Shown here piece after piece: positions 47,332 through 58,683 of a DNA stretch of 64,000 bases. Position numbers and translations under genes: made by a program. This stretch comes from Rhyzopertha dominica (Eukaryota; Arthropoda; Insecta; Coleoptera; Bostrichidae): contig QCXZ01000041.1 in assembly GCA_025024175.1 (NCBI GenBank), forward strand, positions 24,051,786 through 24,115,785, given 5' to 3'. The number at the start of each line of letters is the position of its first letter. Position 1 is the first letter of the stretch. The notes under the pieces are model-generated. The model did no database searches and had not been told where the DNA came from. It worked only from the letters and a program-made list of their open reading frames with translations.

Positions 47332-48504
47332 TTGCGAGCTTGCCATGCTGGAACTCGAGGTACTTTAAGTATTCTTCGAGAAAAGTATTGGATACTTGGT
47401 GGAAGGCGCACAATTAGGTCGGTGTTAGCCAAGTGTACTATCTGCAAGAGATACAGTGTTAAACCGTTGATGGCTGACTCACCTCCGTTACCCTTAGACA
47501 GAGTGCGCGAATCGCAAACGTTTGAAGTGACTGGAATTGATTTTGCAGGGCCACTGTTTTTGAAAACCGGTGATACGGTATGGATATGTTTATTCACCTG
47601 TGCGGTGTACCGCGCGGTGCATTTGGAACTCTGTACTTCTCTATCAACAGCATGTTTCCTGCAAGCATTTCGAAGGTTCGTAGCTAGACGTGGACGTCCC
47701 AAGACGGTATACACAGACCGGGATACCAATTTTTGTGGCGCGGAAAATGTATTTAGTAAACTGGATTGGGCAAACATCTCGGAATCGATGAGCACACAAC
47801 GTATTTCTTGGCGTTTTAATCCCCCTACAGCGGCATGGTGGGGAGGATTTTGGGAGAGACTGATAGGAATATTGAAGGGTTTGCTGCAGAAAATACTTGG
47901 TCGCGCATCACTAGTTTACGAAGATCTTTTGACGCTGATTTGTGATTGTGAAGCTGTAATGAACGCGAGACCACTTACGTACGTTTCGTCTGATCCGAAA
48001 GATCTAGTACCGCTTACACTAGCAATGTTTTTGTGTGTGTGTGGTGTAGCAGATTGCGATGCCACGGATAGAGAATCATTGTGTCGCAAAATGGAATATA
48101 AACAAACTCTCCGAGATCATTTACGAAAAAGATTTCGCAACGAATATCTCGGACAATTAAAACTGTTACGCGGTGAAAACTTTTCTCGTCCCGTGGAACT
48201 CGGAGAAATCGTGTTAGTGGGAAACGATAACGATAAACGGTTACCTTGGACTTTAGGGCGCGTTATCGAATTATTACCTGGACGAGATGGAGTAGTGCGG
48301 TTAGCTCGTGTACGTACTGCTAGTGGTACTCTTTTACGTCCATTGCAAAGGTTGTATCCTTCGGAATGTTCTAGTGCCTTTGAGGAGAACCGCCAATTAA
48401 GTGAAGAGGATGCTACAAGTCGACTCAGCGCTAAAGATACTGCCGAGATACTTCCGGATGATGTAGAGGAGGAAAGAGGAAAGTCAAGCAACTCCAGGCG
48501 GTGA
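47332..48504 (+). pseudogene. BEL/Pao integrase
   Basis: A 390-codon open stretch: zinc-binding part (ACHAGTRGTLSILREKYWIL; CTICKRYSVKPLM), the core with FEVTGIDFAGPLF (Asp), VYTDRDTNFCGA (Asp; usual S-D-N-G-T replaced by T-D-R-D-T) and GGFWERLIGILKGLL (Glu), and a C-terminal DUF5641-like part (LPWTLGRVIELLPGRDGVVR). The N-terminal start is upstream in broken frame. It continues in another frame to a VTRSGRVSRRPKRL end near 48625. Confidence 0.85.
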
Positions 48505-48700
48505 CTGGGAGCAGTAGTGCGGGTGTGTCGGGAGTGTGTAATGTGCCTTCGGGCGCTGATAGCAGAGTACCCGTACCCGTTGTTACACGTAGTGGACGAG
48601 TATCAAGAAGACCGAAGCGTCTATAATAATGCTATGTTGCCGTTGTTCTTTTAATGTTTTGCTGAGTAATTTTTCTTTTATTCTAAAAATTTTTCACGAC

Positions 48701-48923
48701 ATATTGCTTTATCTGGTTATCTTGGTTCAGATTGTTTTAGTAAAAAATGTCAGTTTTATGATTGCATATGTTAGACGTTAAATAGTTACAGTGGGTTGTA
48801 TTTCTTATTAAAAGAGTTGTTTGGACCCCGTTGTCTTATTCTGCTGCACCGTTGATTCCTGTTTTCTGTTGTACATAATTAGACGTGCCCCTGTGACGGG
48901 TAGTTGCAAGTAGGTACGAGAAA
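48701..48923 (+). repeat. 3' LTR of BEL/Pao element
   Basis: Starts ATATTGCTTTATCTGG and ends TACGAGAAA before the GAAGC duplication. The LTR may begin somewhat upstream, but only this part aligns with the 5' copy. Confidence 0.85.
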
Positions 48924-48928
48924 GAAGC

Positions 48929-49556
48929 TCTTCTTCTCTTTTTCAGAGTAAACAAGATGCAGGTTGTGCTCTTCTATCCAGTTCATTAGAGCAAGTCCGC
49001 TCATGTTTTCACTGTAGCCCCATAAATTATGATGGCTGTTGAAGTCTCCAATATACACACAAGGATGTTCGTGGTGTCTAAGGAAGTTGTCTGGCAAGAC
49101 AGTATTCGGCGACTTATATGTGTTGTAAATGGTGAGGTCTCCTACTTTAGTTTTGATCATTTCAACACCATTTACAATTTCTTTATTAACTGACAGGAAG
49201 TTGGTTAAATCAGATTTAACATAAGTTGCAGACCCGTGAATACTGCTATTTAGAGAATCGATTAGGGTATATCCCAAGATCGTTCCTCGTCTGCGGAGAT
49301 CTTGAACATCGATCGCATGAGTCTCTTAAAGAAGTATCACGTCTACTTTATTGTCTTGAACAACTCTTACAAGGTAGTCGGATTTATCTTTTGATATACC
49401 TTCTATATTTAACTGTAGAATTCGGAGACTGTGGTCAATATTAATGGACCGGGAGCAGCCTGTAGGCTGAGTACGGTCTTCTAAGTGACGTCCATTGGAG
49501 AATTCAATTGTACAATATCTCGGATGGGCTCTGTCTACAGAGCTGACGTCGGCCAT
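48929..49556 (-). pseudogene. LINE endonuclease, N-terminal part
   Basis: 49556-49326 carries HSLRILQLNIEGISKDKSD, the start of an APE-type endonuclease. After a frame change, 49277-48929 has GDLTIYNTYKSPNT and the core HPCVYIGDFNSHHNLWG, with the catalytic GDFN. The gene is cut by the BEL/Pao 3' LTR right after EKEKKSF. Confidence 0.8.
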
Positions 49557-49686
49557 CAGGAAATCCAGAACACTTCCAGTAAAATTGAAACTTTTATGTA
49601 GAACTTTTTTTTAAAAACCGTCACAATGACAGCAAAAACAGTTAATGCTGTCATGCATGGGAATACGTAATAATAATTAATGATAA

Positions 49687-50173
49687 ATGTTGCGGGTACA
49701 ACAGCCGGGACCTAATGGTATCTTTCCCGCGCTTCTCAGGGAGGCGGGTGATATCATCGTAGCACCGGTTTATCACATAATAAAAGCGTCAATAGCTTTG
49801 GGACACACACCGATGTCCTGGAGACAGTGTCACGTTGTGTTTATACCAAAAACTGGTCAAGTTCACTAGGACCAGCCTAAGGATTTTCGGCCGATCAGTG
49901 TGACCTCGTTTTTGTTGAAGGCCAGTGAAAGGCTGGTTGAGCGTTATCTAAGGGTTCGGGTGTTAGTTGACACAGCCAAACCAGCATGCCTACAGATCAG
50001 GCATGTTTGCGGAAACAGCACTCCTCACCTGCCGAGCTGAGGATGCGCTATCCAGAAAGGAATGGGCTCTAGCTGCCTGTCTGGATATTGAAGGAGCCTT
50101 CCACAATCCTTCATTTAATGCTCTCTGTTCTGCGGTGGCATGCTGGGGCGCTAATCGAGCCATAGTAAAATGA
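49687..50173 (+). pseudogene. LINE reverse transcriptase fragment
   Basis: Two open pieces (49687-49869; 49967-50173) joined by a frame-shifted middle carrying the RPISVTSF motif. The downstream Y-A-D-D region is not readable, although a YVDDLCIF-like phrase occurs near 50341. Confidence 0.7.
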
Positions 50174-50781
50174 ATCGAGTCGATGCCCTATTGCCGTCGC
50201 TTAGAGCTAACTTTGCGGGAAACTAGGGTGGAGGCGTCCGCTGTGCGAAGCTGTCCGCAAGGAGGAGCATTTTCTCTCCTCTTGTGCTCTCTCCTCGTGG
50301 ACACTCTCCTTGTTGAAAAAAATTAATACTATGCGCAGACTTATGTAGATGACTTGTGCATTTTTATTTCAGGTAAATTTCTGGGACCGGTTTCAGAGCT
50401 GATGCAAATTGCTCTAAGCAGGACCAGCAGACGGTGTGAACAAAGAGGCTTGTCGGATAATTCGGCAAAGGTGGAACTCTTTGTCTTCACAATAAATGCA
50501 AACAGGGCTATATCTATTCGATGACCTTCTTTGCAAAACGTAACATTGAAGCCGGTATCGACGGTGAGGTATCTAGGTGTAACCCTGGATTCCAAACTGG
50601 TTTGGACAGATCATATATATTAACGAAATCAGTCGAAAGGCGTGTGCAACACTGTGGGTGTGCAGGCGTCTTTGGAGCAACAATCGGGGACTTCAACCAC
50701 AGGTAGCGTACTTGCTGTACACAATAATTGTGGTGAGACCTCTATTATAGGAATCAATATCCCCGATAAGGTGGTTTCTGA

Positions 50782-51243
50782 ATGGTGAAAACATGCTTGT
50801 ACCATAAGGACTCATCTGGTACTCGAATGGGTCTAAAACGGATACAGGCACAGGCGCGGGAGTATGTAGTACATCTCCTAAGGTACAATTCAGTTTGTCA
50901 CTGGGAGAGTACCTTAGCGTATTCCAAGCGGAAATTTATGCAATCCTGTCATGTGCTCATGAGAACCTCAGTAGAGGGTATTCCGGATTGCATATCTACA
51001 TTTGCTGTGATAGCCAGGCGGCACCTCGGGCGCTTACCTGTGTTAGGGTGCGCCCCGGCCTACTACTGGACTGTCGTAACATTAATAAGGTTGGTCCAAC
51101 TTAATCGGGTTAATTTGATTTTGGTGCTTGCTCACGCAGGCATTGAAAGGGCCGATAGATTAGCGAAACTGGCGGCGTCCACAGCTTTTCTCGGACCCCA
51201 ACTTTCCATTGCTATTCCAGAAAGCAGACTGAGGGTTGAGTGA
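50782..51243 (+). pseudogene. LINE RNase H fragment
   Basis: Two overlapping frames carry the domain: 50895-51104 (SLGEYLSVFQAEIYAILSC; HIYICCDSQAAPRALTC) and then ILVLAHAGIERADRLAKLAA near 51120-51180, which includes the last conserved Asp. Confidence 0.7.
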
Positions 51244-51570
51244 GGCTATCTAGAGTCTTTATCACTGGACCTACGCCTGCTCAGGAATGCAAATGGCTTT
51301 TAAGCCCGAGTCGTTCTAAATTGCGATTAATGGTGGGTGTCCGTACGGGACACTACCGGCTCAATAATATGGGTGCAGCGGAGAGCAGTACCTGTAGGGT
51401 CTGCTCTAAAGAATAGGAAACTCCAATTCACCTCCTTACCAACTGCGGACCGCTGGAGGCAAAAGGTTTGGAGAATTTGGATCTCAATTTATTGAGACTG
51501 AAGATCTTTACAGGTTACCTTGGAAAGAGATACTGCACTTCTTTAGGAAGGAAGGACTCTTCTAAGTTAC

Positions 51571-52260
51571 GGTGCGAATACAATGGATCGAAAGGTCTAA
51601 ACGCAGCGCCCCGCCATTTGCCGGGTCGCGCCGCAGAAGATAGATAGAAAGGTGACAATGCGAGCGTATAAATAATGAAGGTTGCTTCTAAACAGAACTC
51701 CACTGTTATTTTGAAGTGACAACTTTCAAGCTTTCAACTCAATGCATTTTTTTAAGTTAAAATGTTAAGGAAAAGGCTTGAGAATCACATAGTATGTTTA
51801 TCTATACATGGTATGTCAATATACTATATAAAAGGCTTACCTTATATATTTTATTCACATTTTATAAACTTTTATTGGAACTTCTATACACAAAAGTATT
51901 GCTTTCCTTGATAGTTAGTAAAAAGAAAACAATTGTTTTCTCTGCTAGATTAAAGTAACAAGTAAACATTTTTTTTCTAATTCACAACTGACACCTAATC
52001 TCTAAGTACTATAGATGAGTTTGTCAATACCCATTTAAACATATTTGCAAATTATTTTTTAACAATACCATTACATTATTAAAGCATCTTATTAATCTGG
52101 TTTAAAATATAAGTCTATGTTGTGTTCATAATGAAAGAATTTAAATATTATATGCTCAACCATTTAAAAAAACGCACAAAGGTACAAAACATGTATTCAG
52201 CATGTACAAAAATACAGTAACAAATAAGTAGAAATATTGGAACAATGCACAAGTTTTACA
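51571..52260. other. Intergenic / probable 3' UTR
   Basis: No gene body. A minus-strand AATAAA lies at 51855-51850, about 400 nt past the stop of the RING-like exon, and could be its polyadenylation signal. Confidence 0.4.
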
Positions 52261-52479
52261 CTACTTACACATTAAACAACGTTGATTTATGTGGTCAAGA
52301 CAAATTTCATGATAAATATGACCACATGACAATGATTTGCTCCTATTTTCTAACACTACAATATTTATTGGTAAATCACAGTAATGACAGGTTTGACTGC
52401 AGCCACGATCATGTTCAATATTTGGAGAGGTGCTTCTCAAATACTTCTTATGTAAAAATCTTGACATTAGGGATGAAAC
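52261..52479 (-). CDS. Terminal exon with RING-like zinc finger, gene unidentified
   Basis: On the minus strand a good acceptor (CCTTGTTGTGTAG) precedes an open exon that reads to a TAG stop. Its last residues form a C-x2-C ... C-x-H-x2-H-x2-C ... C-x2-C pattern (TCHYCDLPIN; SLSCGHIYHEICLDH; CLMCK), typical of a RING-H2 or Vps-type zinc finger at the very C-terminus. Upstream exons are not identified; the fragment at 56115-56381 lies upstream on the same strand but the phases do not join directly. I cannot name the gene. It is unlikely to be part of HPS5, whose stop lies at 58684. Confidence 0.55.
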   Translation of the reverse strand, partial: VSSLMSRFLHKKYLRSTSPNIEHDRGCSQTCHYCDLPINIVVLENRSKSLSCGHIYHEICLDHINQRCLMCK

Positions 52480-53329
52480 CTACACAACAAGGATATAACA
52501 TTAATATGAATTATAAAACGATGTATTATTTTGAAAAATAAACTTTATAGCCTACCTTTTATAATATGTAGAGTATTCTATGGCGAGTTGTCCCATAGAT
52601 GTTTCTGATGGACTATTGTAACTAAAAACTATTTTTTTGTTTTTTAAAGCTGTTCCAATGAATTAAAGTAGTAATGAACCCGAGGTGCTTCTAGTTATAT
52701 TCAAACTTAGCTCTGTTACATTATATACACTATCAGGGCAAAGATGGATTTTTTGTGAGACAGTAATATAAAAAAAGATCCAGAGTAGAACTTTGAAACA
52801 GGTTTATTCCAATTTAAATAAAAAATAGTCAAAAAAGACTGGTAATGGGGATAAAGCTACAACAGAATCAGTTATTAAAAACTTTCTGATGAGTCGACAA
52901 CAAGTGGGAAGGTTCCATGGCAGTGACAATATTTCTCAGATACCTACTAAAAGATATGGGTGATGAAATAAACTGTCTGTTACTAGAATTAAGTGAGAAA
53001 AAACTATAGGAAGGGAAGATATCATCAGACTTGGAAGAAGCAGTTCTAATTTTGCCATCCTACACAAGAAACACTGTTAATAAGTGTACCTAAAAAAGTT
53101 AGAAATAAAAGGCGTTCATAAAAAAACTGCAAGCGGGTAATGGTTTTTGTTGCTGTGAACGTACGTCACTATGGCGGTAACAATCTGAACTGTCACTTGT
53201 GTGGACTGTCAAACCAGCCAGGTCATGGTATGCATATTTGCCATATGATGTTTGCTTGCTTAAAACTCTAATGTAGCTAACAACAGTGCTTATATTACTC
53301 ACAGGTAACAGTATACAATGGTTTTAATC
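52480..53329. other. Nothing recognised
   Basis: AT-rich sequence with no supported gene; possibly an intron of the gene ending at 52261, or the 5' part of the Penelope fragment that follows. Confidence 0.35.
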
Positions 53330-53760
53330 CTTCCATTATAGATAAAATTATTAATAAACGAAAGAAAGAAATGTGAAAAATGTTTTACTGCATATAAGAT
53401 GGACCCGAAACAAAGCTGAACTATAGATACATTAACTACTTCAAAACAGACAAAATTTGTAATAAATTAAATAAATTTGGCATCCAACCAATTCTGGCAA
53501 ATACAACCAATCTATGTTAAATACTATTTAACAACAAATGCAAACAAGCGAAAAAAGTCGCACATACGAAATGCAGTGCTTTGTATTGTACAGCTAGGTC
53601 AAACCAGTAGAACTTTTAATGTTAAAACAAAAGAATATAGGAAAGCGACAGAATCAAAAATAAGTAACTTGGGCTTTAGTCGACATTGCATAGAAAACAA
53701 TCATAATCCAGCAGATTACTAGAAAACTTAGAAATTAGAAAACCACGACTTTTTCATAAA
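53330..53760 (+). mobile_element. Penelope-like element, C-terminal (GIY-YIG) fragment
   Basis: Reads in broken frames as NPSIIDKIINKRKK, then KFGIQPILANTTN, then a GIY-YIG-like tail with QLGQTSRTFNVKTKEYRK and NLGFSRHCIENNHNP. These are the linker and endonuclease of Penelope-like retroelements. The conserved G-I-Y and Y-I-G tyrosines are not clearly preserved. No reverse transcriptase precedes it in the same orientation. Confidence 0.65.
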
Positions 53761-54023
53761 AATGTTGTTATATAAAGGCCTAGGTATATGTATATAGTTT
53801 AGAAATTGTAGAATATAATCAGTCGCACTTCTTAAGTAGAGAGCTTGTAACCCGAAACAGCTGTTGACTCAAAAAGATGAGTGAAACATTGCAAGTGTGT
53901 TATTACCTATAATATTTAACAATGTTCAAAAATTTATACATCATAATACCTTTATGACTAGACACCGTGGCCACTTAGCCCTCAATGAACTATTTTTCTT
54001 TTACGTTTAAATTAAGACATATA

Positions 54024-55040
54024 CAGGGTCTGCCACTTAAAACTCCCCAGGCTCGTATTTTTGCTATTTTTTTAGGTACTACCTTAAGTTATATATGAAA
54101 TTGTAGGTCTTTTAGAACTCTTTAAAAATAGAATATTGAAAATTTTTTTTGTTAATTATCATATTTTGCAAATAAAGTTAATTTTTGTAAATATTTTTTA
54201 ACCTTACCCCGTATAATAAATATTGCTTTATAGTTGGATGCCGCCTTTTATTTTCTTCAATTTGTGTCTTTACCATGTATGCGTAATTTTCACTCCTTCT
54301 TAGTGAAAAACAAGAAAAACTATTCACCGCCATTTTTGTTAATAGGGTTGTTCAGAATTTTTTAAGTGTTACTTTAGTAGCTTATTATGGTACAAATTAT
54401 GCCTACATACCCATCGCTGCACACAAAACCCCAAAATTTGGAGTAACTTTTAAATAAATAAACTACAAAGTTCGTTCTACACAAAGAGGCTAGAAAACGA
54501 AACCCTGCGATGAGGCTAGCTTGGTTTTCTACATCACGCACTAGCCTCATCGCAGAATTTCGTTTCCTAGCCTCTCTCTCTGTAGAACGAACTTTATACT
54601 TGATTTATTTAAAAGTTACTCCAAATTTTGGGGTTTTGTGTGCAGTGATGGGTATGTAGGCATAATTTGTACCGTAATAAGCTACTAAAGTAACACTTAA
54701 AAAATTCTGAACNACCCTATTAAATAAAATGTCGACGTATAGTTTTTCTTGTTTTTCACTAAGAAGGAGTAAAAATTACGCATACATGGTAAAGACACAA
54801 ATTGAAGAAAATAAAAGGTGGCATCCAACTATAAAGCAATATTTATTATAAGGTGTAAGGTTAAAAAATATTTACAAAAATTAACTTTATTTGCAAAATA
54901 TGATAATTAACAAAAAAAAATTTTTGGACGCCCAATATTCTATTTTTAAAGAATTCAAAAAGAACTACAATTTCATATATAACTTAAGGTTGTACCTAAA
55001 AAAATAGCAAAAATACGAGCCTGGGGAGTGGCAGACCCTG
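54024..55040. mobile_element. Foldback (near-palindromic) DNA element, copy 2
   Basis: A 1,017-bp element, TA-flanked on both sides, with the same ends (CAGGGTCTGCCAC) and same centre (CTAGCCTCATCGCAG) as the copy at 17519-18509. Both arms are near full length. The copies are similar along their whole length, so this is a repeat family. No coding capacity. One N at 54713. Confidence 0.87.
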
Positions 55041-56114
55041 TATATTTCGTAATTGGCCACCATGGGACATTAAAAACTGACTTGTGCCCCACCAAACAAA
55101 TATGTGTGACTCATCTCTGCCTCTAGAAACATCTAATAGTCAAATCACCAAAGAATATCCATTTATCTTTATACAGTTAGTACAAAGTTTCTGAATGGCC
55201 GAATAACTTTTTCAAATTGGTACAATTATAAATACAGTGAAAACAAAGGTTTACCTACTGAACTACATACTATATTTTCTTATTTTTATTACTTCTGATT
55301 TAACATAAAACACTTTGTAATTTTTTTCTGAATACAAAACAAAAATTGAAGACCTTGGTGCAAAAATCGGCCAAGTTGATTGAAAGCTATTCAAACTGAA
55401 AATTCCAGTTTTGAAAACGAATAATAGATTTAACCAGATAATACCCAATTTGGTGAACCAAATATTTCTTTTTGATGAAGTAATTTTTTGCCTGAAAGTT
55501 TTGGTTGACAGANACAACTTCTTACTTAAAACATATTTCAATGCAACTAGACACCACGGAAAATATGTACTATACAATTTTAGTGANACNTAAAAGATTG
55601 CACCTTAAAAGAAAACCAGTTTTATTTAGCCTTCAGAGAATTTACATATTAAATAACTGTTTCATACTGCATCAAAATAACAGTACCAAAGTAATGTAAA
55701 TTAAAGATAAAAGAATGCCCCATTCATATATTATTAAAATGTCTCGACTTCAAAAGCNGAGATCAANATCAAAAATATCCCCAAAAGTATTACAGATNGA
55801 CCCAACTGTATTTTAGCGAGATCTAAATCGAATATTAAGAGAGCTACAAACTGGTGTTTCCAAGCGCATTGCTTNCTTATGAATAACAAAATATGCTGAT
55901 AATTTCATAATCTTTTGGTGTCTCTTGATTTTTGTTATCGACAGTTGATTTCTTTTGTATTTTTGTTTTTTATTTGCACTATTTGATAAAGAAAGAATCA
56001 GAATTTTATAGTTATACCAGAAGTGATAAAAAATTTAAACATTATACATAGTTATATTATTTTTAGTTTTTTTAACAACACAAACATTCTAACAAAAAAT
56101 TGTAAATATTAAGG
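55041..56114. other. AT-rich stretch with several N bases
   Basis: I see no gene. Single Ns occur near 55513, 55587, 55590, 55758, 55767, 55798 and 55875, which suggests poor local consensus and makes any frame unreliable. Confidence 0.4.
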
Positions 56115-56381
56115 TTATTCCAATATTCTGCGGCTTTGTACTAACCCTGATGTACTATCGCCTTCAATGAAAATGCACCAAGAATTGTTTGGGTATGCAA
56201 AATTAATTCTTACAGTTTCGTCCCGAAACATAGTACATTTTAACCACCAATAAGTAGAGCCAGGTAGCTTGAATAGTGAATTCATATTGCATCCACTGTT
56301 TACAGAACTAGCAATAATAGCACTAAAGACATAATTCTGAATATAGTTTGCCGTACGAATCGGTTTTAAAAAATATGGCAT
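56115..56381 (-). CDS. Possible exon, unidentified
   Basis: An open minus-strand stretch with protein-like composition (PIRTANYIQNYVFSAIIASS; LPGSTYWWLKCTMFRDET; AYPNNSWCIFIEGDSTSG), standing out from the AT-rich surroundings. A plausible donor (GTTAGT) follows the last phrase at about 56150. I do not recognise the family. It may be an exon of the gene whose RING-like end is at 52261, or a chance frame. Confidence 0.3.
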   Translation of the reverse strand: MPYFLKPIRTANYIQNYVFSAIIASSVNSGCNMNSLFKLPGSTYWWLKCTMFRDETVRINFAYPNNSWCIFIEGDSTSGLVQSRRILE

Positions 56382-56820
56382 TTACAGTATAAAAGATTTA
56401 TGATTACTGTTTTTAAGTTAGTTTAGAAGGTTATTAAACCCTTTGGTTAATATAATTAGATTAAAAATGTCACATGGCTTGTAATTTATTTTAGAAGAGA
56501 ACTTCATTTAAGGTTAGCAAAGATCAATCCTGTGATACTTAACAAAGTTCAGATAACAGCTGTCATAGCATGTTAATTTACGTGGTAGAATACTAAAGTT
56601 AAGTGTTTTAAGAAAAATCAAATTTACGATTACAAAGCAAAACGTAATTGTGAAAAGTCTAAAAATGGTCTATGTTAAAAAAAAATAGATATAAAAAAAG
56701 CCACTTTATGTGCAACGGCTAATTTCATACACTACCGCTTACACAAATGAAAGAGTTGAATTTCAAACAATATATATGATCGAGGAGTTTCAGTGTAGAG
56801 AAATACTTTTTTTAAACATA
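56382..56820. other. Nothing recognised
   Basis: AT-rich spacer ending in the TA that flanks the Tc1 element. Confidence 0.4.
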
Positions 56821-58414
56821 CACTATCGGAAAAAAGTAAAGCAACCCTTACAACAATATGAAATAACTCATTATCTAAAACCCATTTGGTAACCAGGGAA
56901 ACTAAAATGTTTTCACATTAAAATTCATAGTAGGCTATTGTTACAGGTAAAGCTAAACTGTTTCCAAATGTCACATAAAATTAGTACTAAATGATTTATG
57001 CAAAAGCACAATTTTGACAGAGACAAAAGTAAAGCAACTTTTAGAAAAACAAAGTTTATTTAATTTACAACAACAGAAAACAACATTTTATGATTTAAAA
57101 CAGAAAAACAAAGTTATGATTAGGAGACACACAAATGGCATTTAAAAAATATTAACTTAGTAATTCATGGAACACCCATTGTTGGCTATAACTTTTTGAC
57201 AACGATGTGGCATGGATAAAATTAAATTTTGGATAGTGCTGATGAGCAAACTCACCCAAAAATGTTGTAGTGCAAATCCGACTTTCAACCTCTTCCCACA
57301 AATTTCTATGGGGTTGAGAACCGGTGAAAGTGCCGGGTATGGCATAATCTGAACATTATTGTTGTAAAACCATTCCTGAACAAGACGAGATGTATATTTC
57401 GGATCATTGTCTTGTTGAAACACGAAACGCAAAGGCATTTCCCACTCAGCATAGGGCAACATAACATTTTGCATTATGTCCCTGTATACTTAACGATCCA
57501 CATTCCCCTCTATACGAAAAACCCCATAATAACACACTGCCTTGTCCGTGATTAATTGTTGGTGTAACATACTTTGGGTTAAATCTCATATTAACCGGAC
57601 GCTTGACAAATCTCATCCCATCAAAATTGAAAATTTTGTAACAAGTTTCATCGCATAACAATATTTTTTTTTTCTCCAAATCTGAACGTTTCAGTTCAAA
57701 TGCTGACGAGTAAATTCAAGCCTGGCATGTATATTTATTTCAGAAACCAATGGTTTCTTAGCTGGAAGTCTGCTATAGAGTTTTGCCTCTACTAATCTGC
57801 GTTGAACAGACCTTGCACTAACTGTCAGTTCAGGAATTTCAGCAATTATTCATGGTCCTAACTTCCAACGGTCTCTTTGACTAACCTTTTTGATTTGCCT
57901 ATCCATCCAAAATGGAGGTTTTCCAGCTCTTCCTGATTTGGCACTTTTTTTTACTTGTCTTCTTTCATTATAACATAAAATTATTTTGGACACACTATAT
58001 TTGGGTAAAAGAAACTGTCTGGAAATGCTAGTTACAGGCATTCCTTCCAAAAATGCGTTCACCACCATTTGTTTTAACTCTATACAAATTAGTTTACCTT
58101 TTGGCATGTTTCTTTCCGTAAAAAACATTAATTATTCAGTTAATAATCTCACATTAACTTGTTCTTAACTGCCTTTTTTCGTGCAAAATCAAAAAGTTGC
58201 TTTACTTTTGTCGCTGTCAGAAAGTGCACTTCTCATAACTCGTTAACCACTAATTTTATTTGACACTTGCAAACAATTTCATTTCTACTGAAACAGTAGC
58301 CTACTATCACCTTTTAATCTGAAAGGTTTTTAATTTCCCTGGTTACCAAGAAGATTTTAGAAAATGACTTATTTGATTATTTTGCATGGGTGGCTTTACT
58401 TTTGTCCATTAGTG
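56821..58414 (-). mobile_element. Tc1-like (DD34E) transposon with IR/DR ends
   Basis: A 1,594-bp full-length element with TA on both sides. Long inverted ends (about 56821-57042 and 58190-58414) each carry an outer and an inner copy of a short repeat (AAAAGTAAAGC; for example 57022-57042 and its complement at 58192-58215), the IR/DR layout. The transposase on the minus strand is interrupted by stops. Confidence 0.88.
57157..58108 (-). pseudogene. Tc1 transposase, degraded
   Basis: From an ATG at 58108 (MPKGKLICIELKQMVVNAF), the helix-turn-helix region reads to about 57850, then stops. The nuclease domain is in two pieces: 57679-57446 (LLCDETCYKIFNFDGMRF; TINHGQGSVLLWGF) and 57474-57157 (VFQQDNDPKYTSRLVQEWF; SPVLNPIEICG). 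Asp, Asp and Glu are all present with 34 residues between the last two. In-frame stops and a frameshift inactivate it. Confidence 0.85.
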
Positions 58415-58440
58415 TATATAAAAAACAGAAATTTACTTAA

Positions 58441-58446
58441 TTTATT
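58441..58446 (-). terminator. Polyadenylation signal of HPS5
   Basis: AATAAA on the minus strand, about 240 nt downstream of the HPS5 stop codon and just outside the Tc1 element. Position and sequence fit; no transcript evidence. Confidence 0.5.
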
Positions 58447-58683
58447 TTTCTAGTAATATAAAAAGAAACTGCAAATAACTCAACACTTCAGAATTCTCTA
58501 CAATATAGTTTGAACCGGTACTCGAGTATGAATACTGCTGTCGTGCGGTACAACTCTAATACCATAAATCATCCTAGATTTACGCAAAAGCACCATCTGG
58601 TCACAACTATGCAATTTGCTATTCTCATCAGCCTTGGAAACTAGAACATATCACATCTTGGGGTGAAACTGTCCTGGATAATT

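Larger units (their letters stand above)
42719..48923 (+). mobile_element. BEL/Pao LTR retrotransposon with both LTRs and target duplication
   Basis: A 6.2-kb plus-strand insertion into the LINE. LTRs are at 42719-42959 and about 48701-48923; about nine differences over 224 aligned bases by eye. The 5-bp target duplication GAAGC lies at 42714-42718 and 48924-48928. A primer-site-like TTAGCGACCGTGACAGG follows the 5' LTR. Order: gag, zinc knuckles and protease, reverse transcriptase, RNase H, integrase, then a tail ending in TAATAA near 48625. It carries several stops and frameshifts plus a MITE insertion, so it is inactive. Confidence 0.92.
40267..49560 (-). mobile_element. Jockey-superfamily LINE split by a BEL/Pao insertion
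   Basis: Minus strand. The endonuclease N-terminus is at 49556-48929. The BEL/Pao element 42719-48923 intervenes. The endonuclease tail then resumes from about 42718 (HSARWRRDYNPDFC), with the reverse transcriptase at 42060-41015 and the C-terminal region to about 40420. Removing the insert and one GAAGC duplication joins the two halves in frame. The coding parts contain several frameshifts of their own, so this was already an old copy. Confidence 0.85.
49640..51570 (+). mobile_element. 5'-truncated LINE with RNase H (LOA/I-like)
   Basis: Plus strand. The reverse transcriptase starts abruptly at about 49687 (QPGPNGIFPALLREAGDIIV; DFRPISVTSFLLK at about 49880; HAYRSGMFAETALLTCRAE; LAACLDIEGAFHNPS with one catalytic Asp). 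RNase H follows at 50780-51240 (VFQAEIYAILSCAHENL; ICCDSQAA; GIERADRLAKLAAS). A C-terminal tail follows (LMVGVRTGHYRLNNMGAAES, about 51330). No endonuclease is present. RNase H in a LINE points to the LOA or I groups; which one is uncertain. Numerous frame changes make it inactive. It abuts, head to head, the minus-strand LINE. Confidence 0.75.

Noticed and set aside
47163..47795. 210-codon minus-strand frame in the BEL/Pao integrase
   Set aside because: Antisense shadow of the integrase; no recognisable domain.
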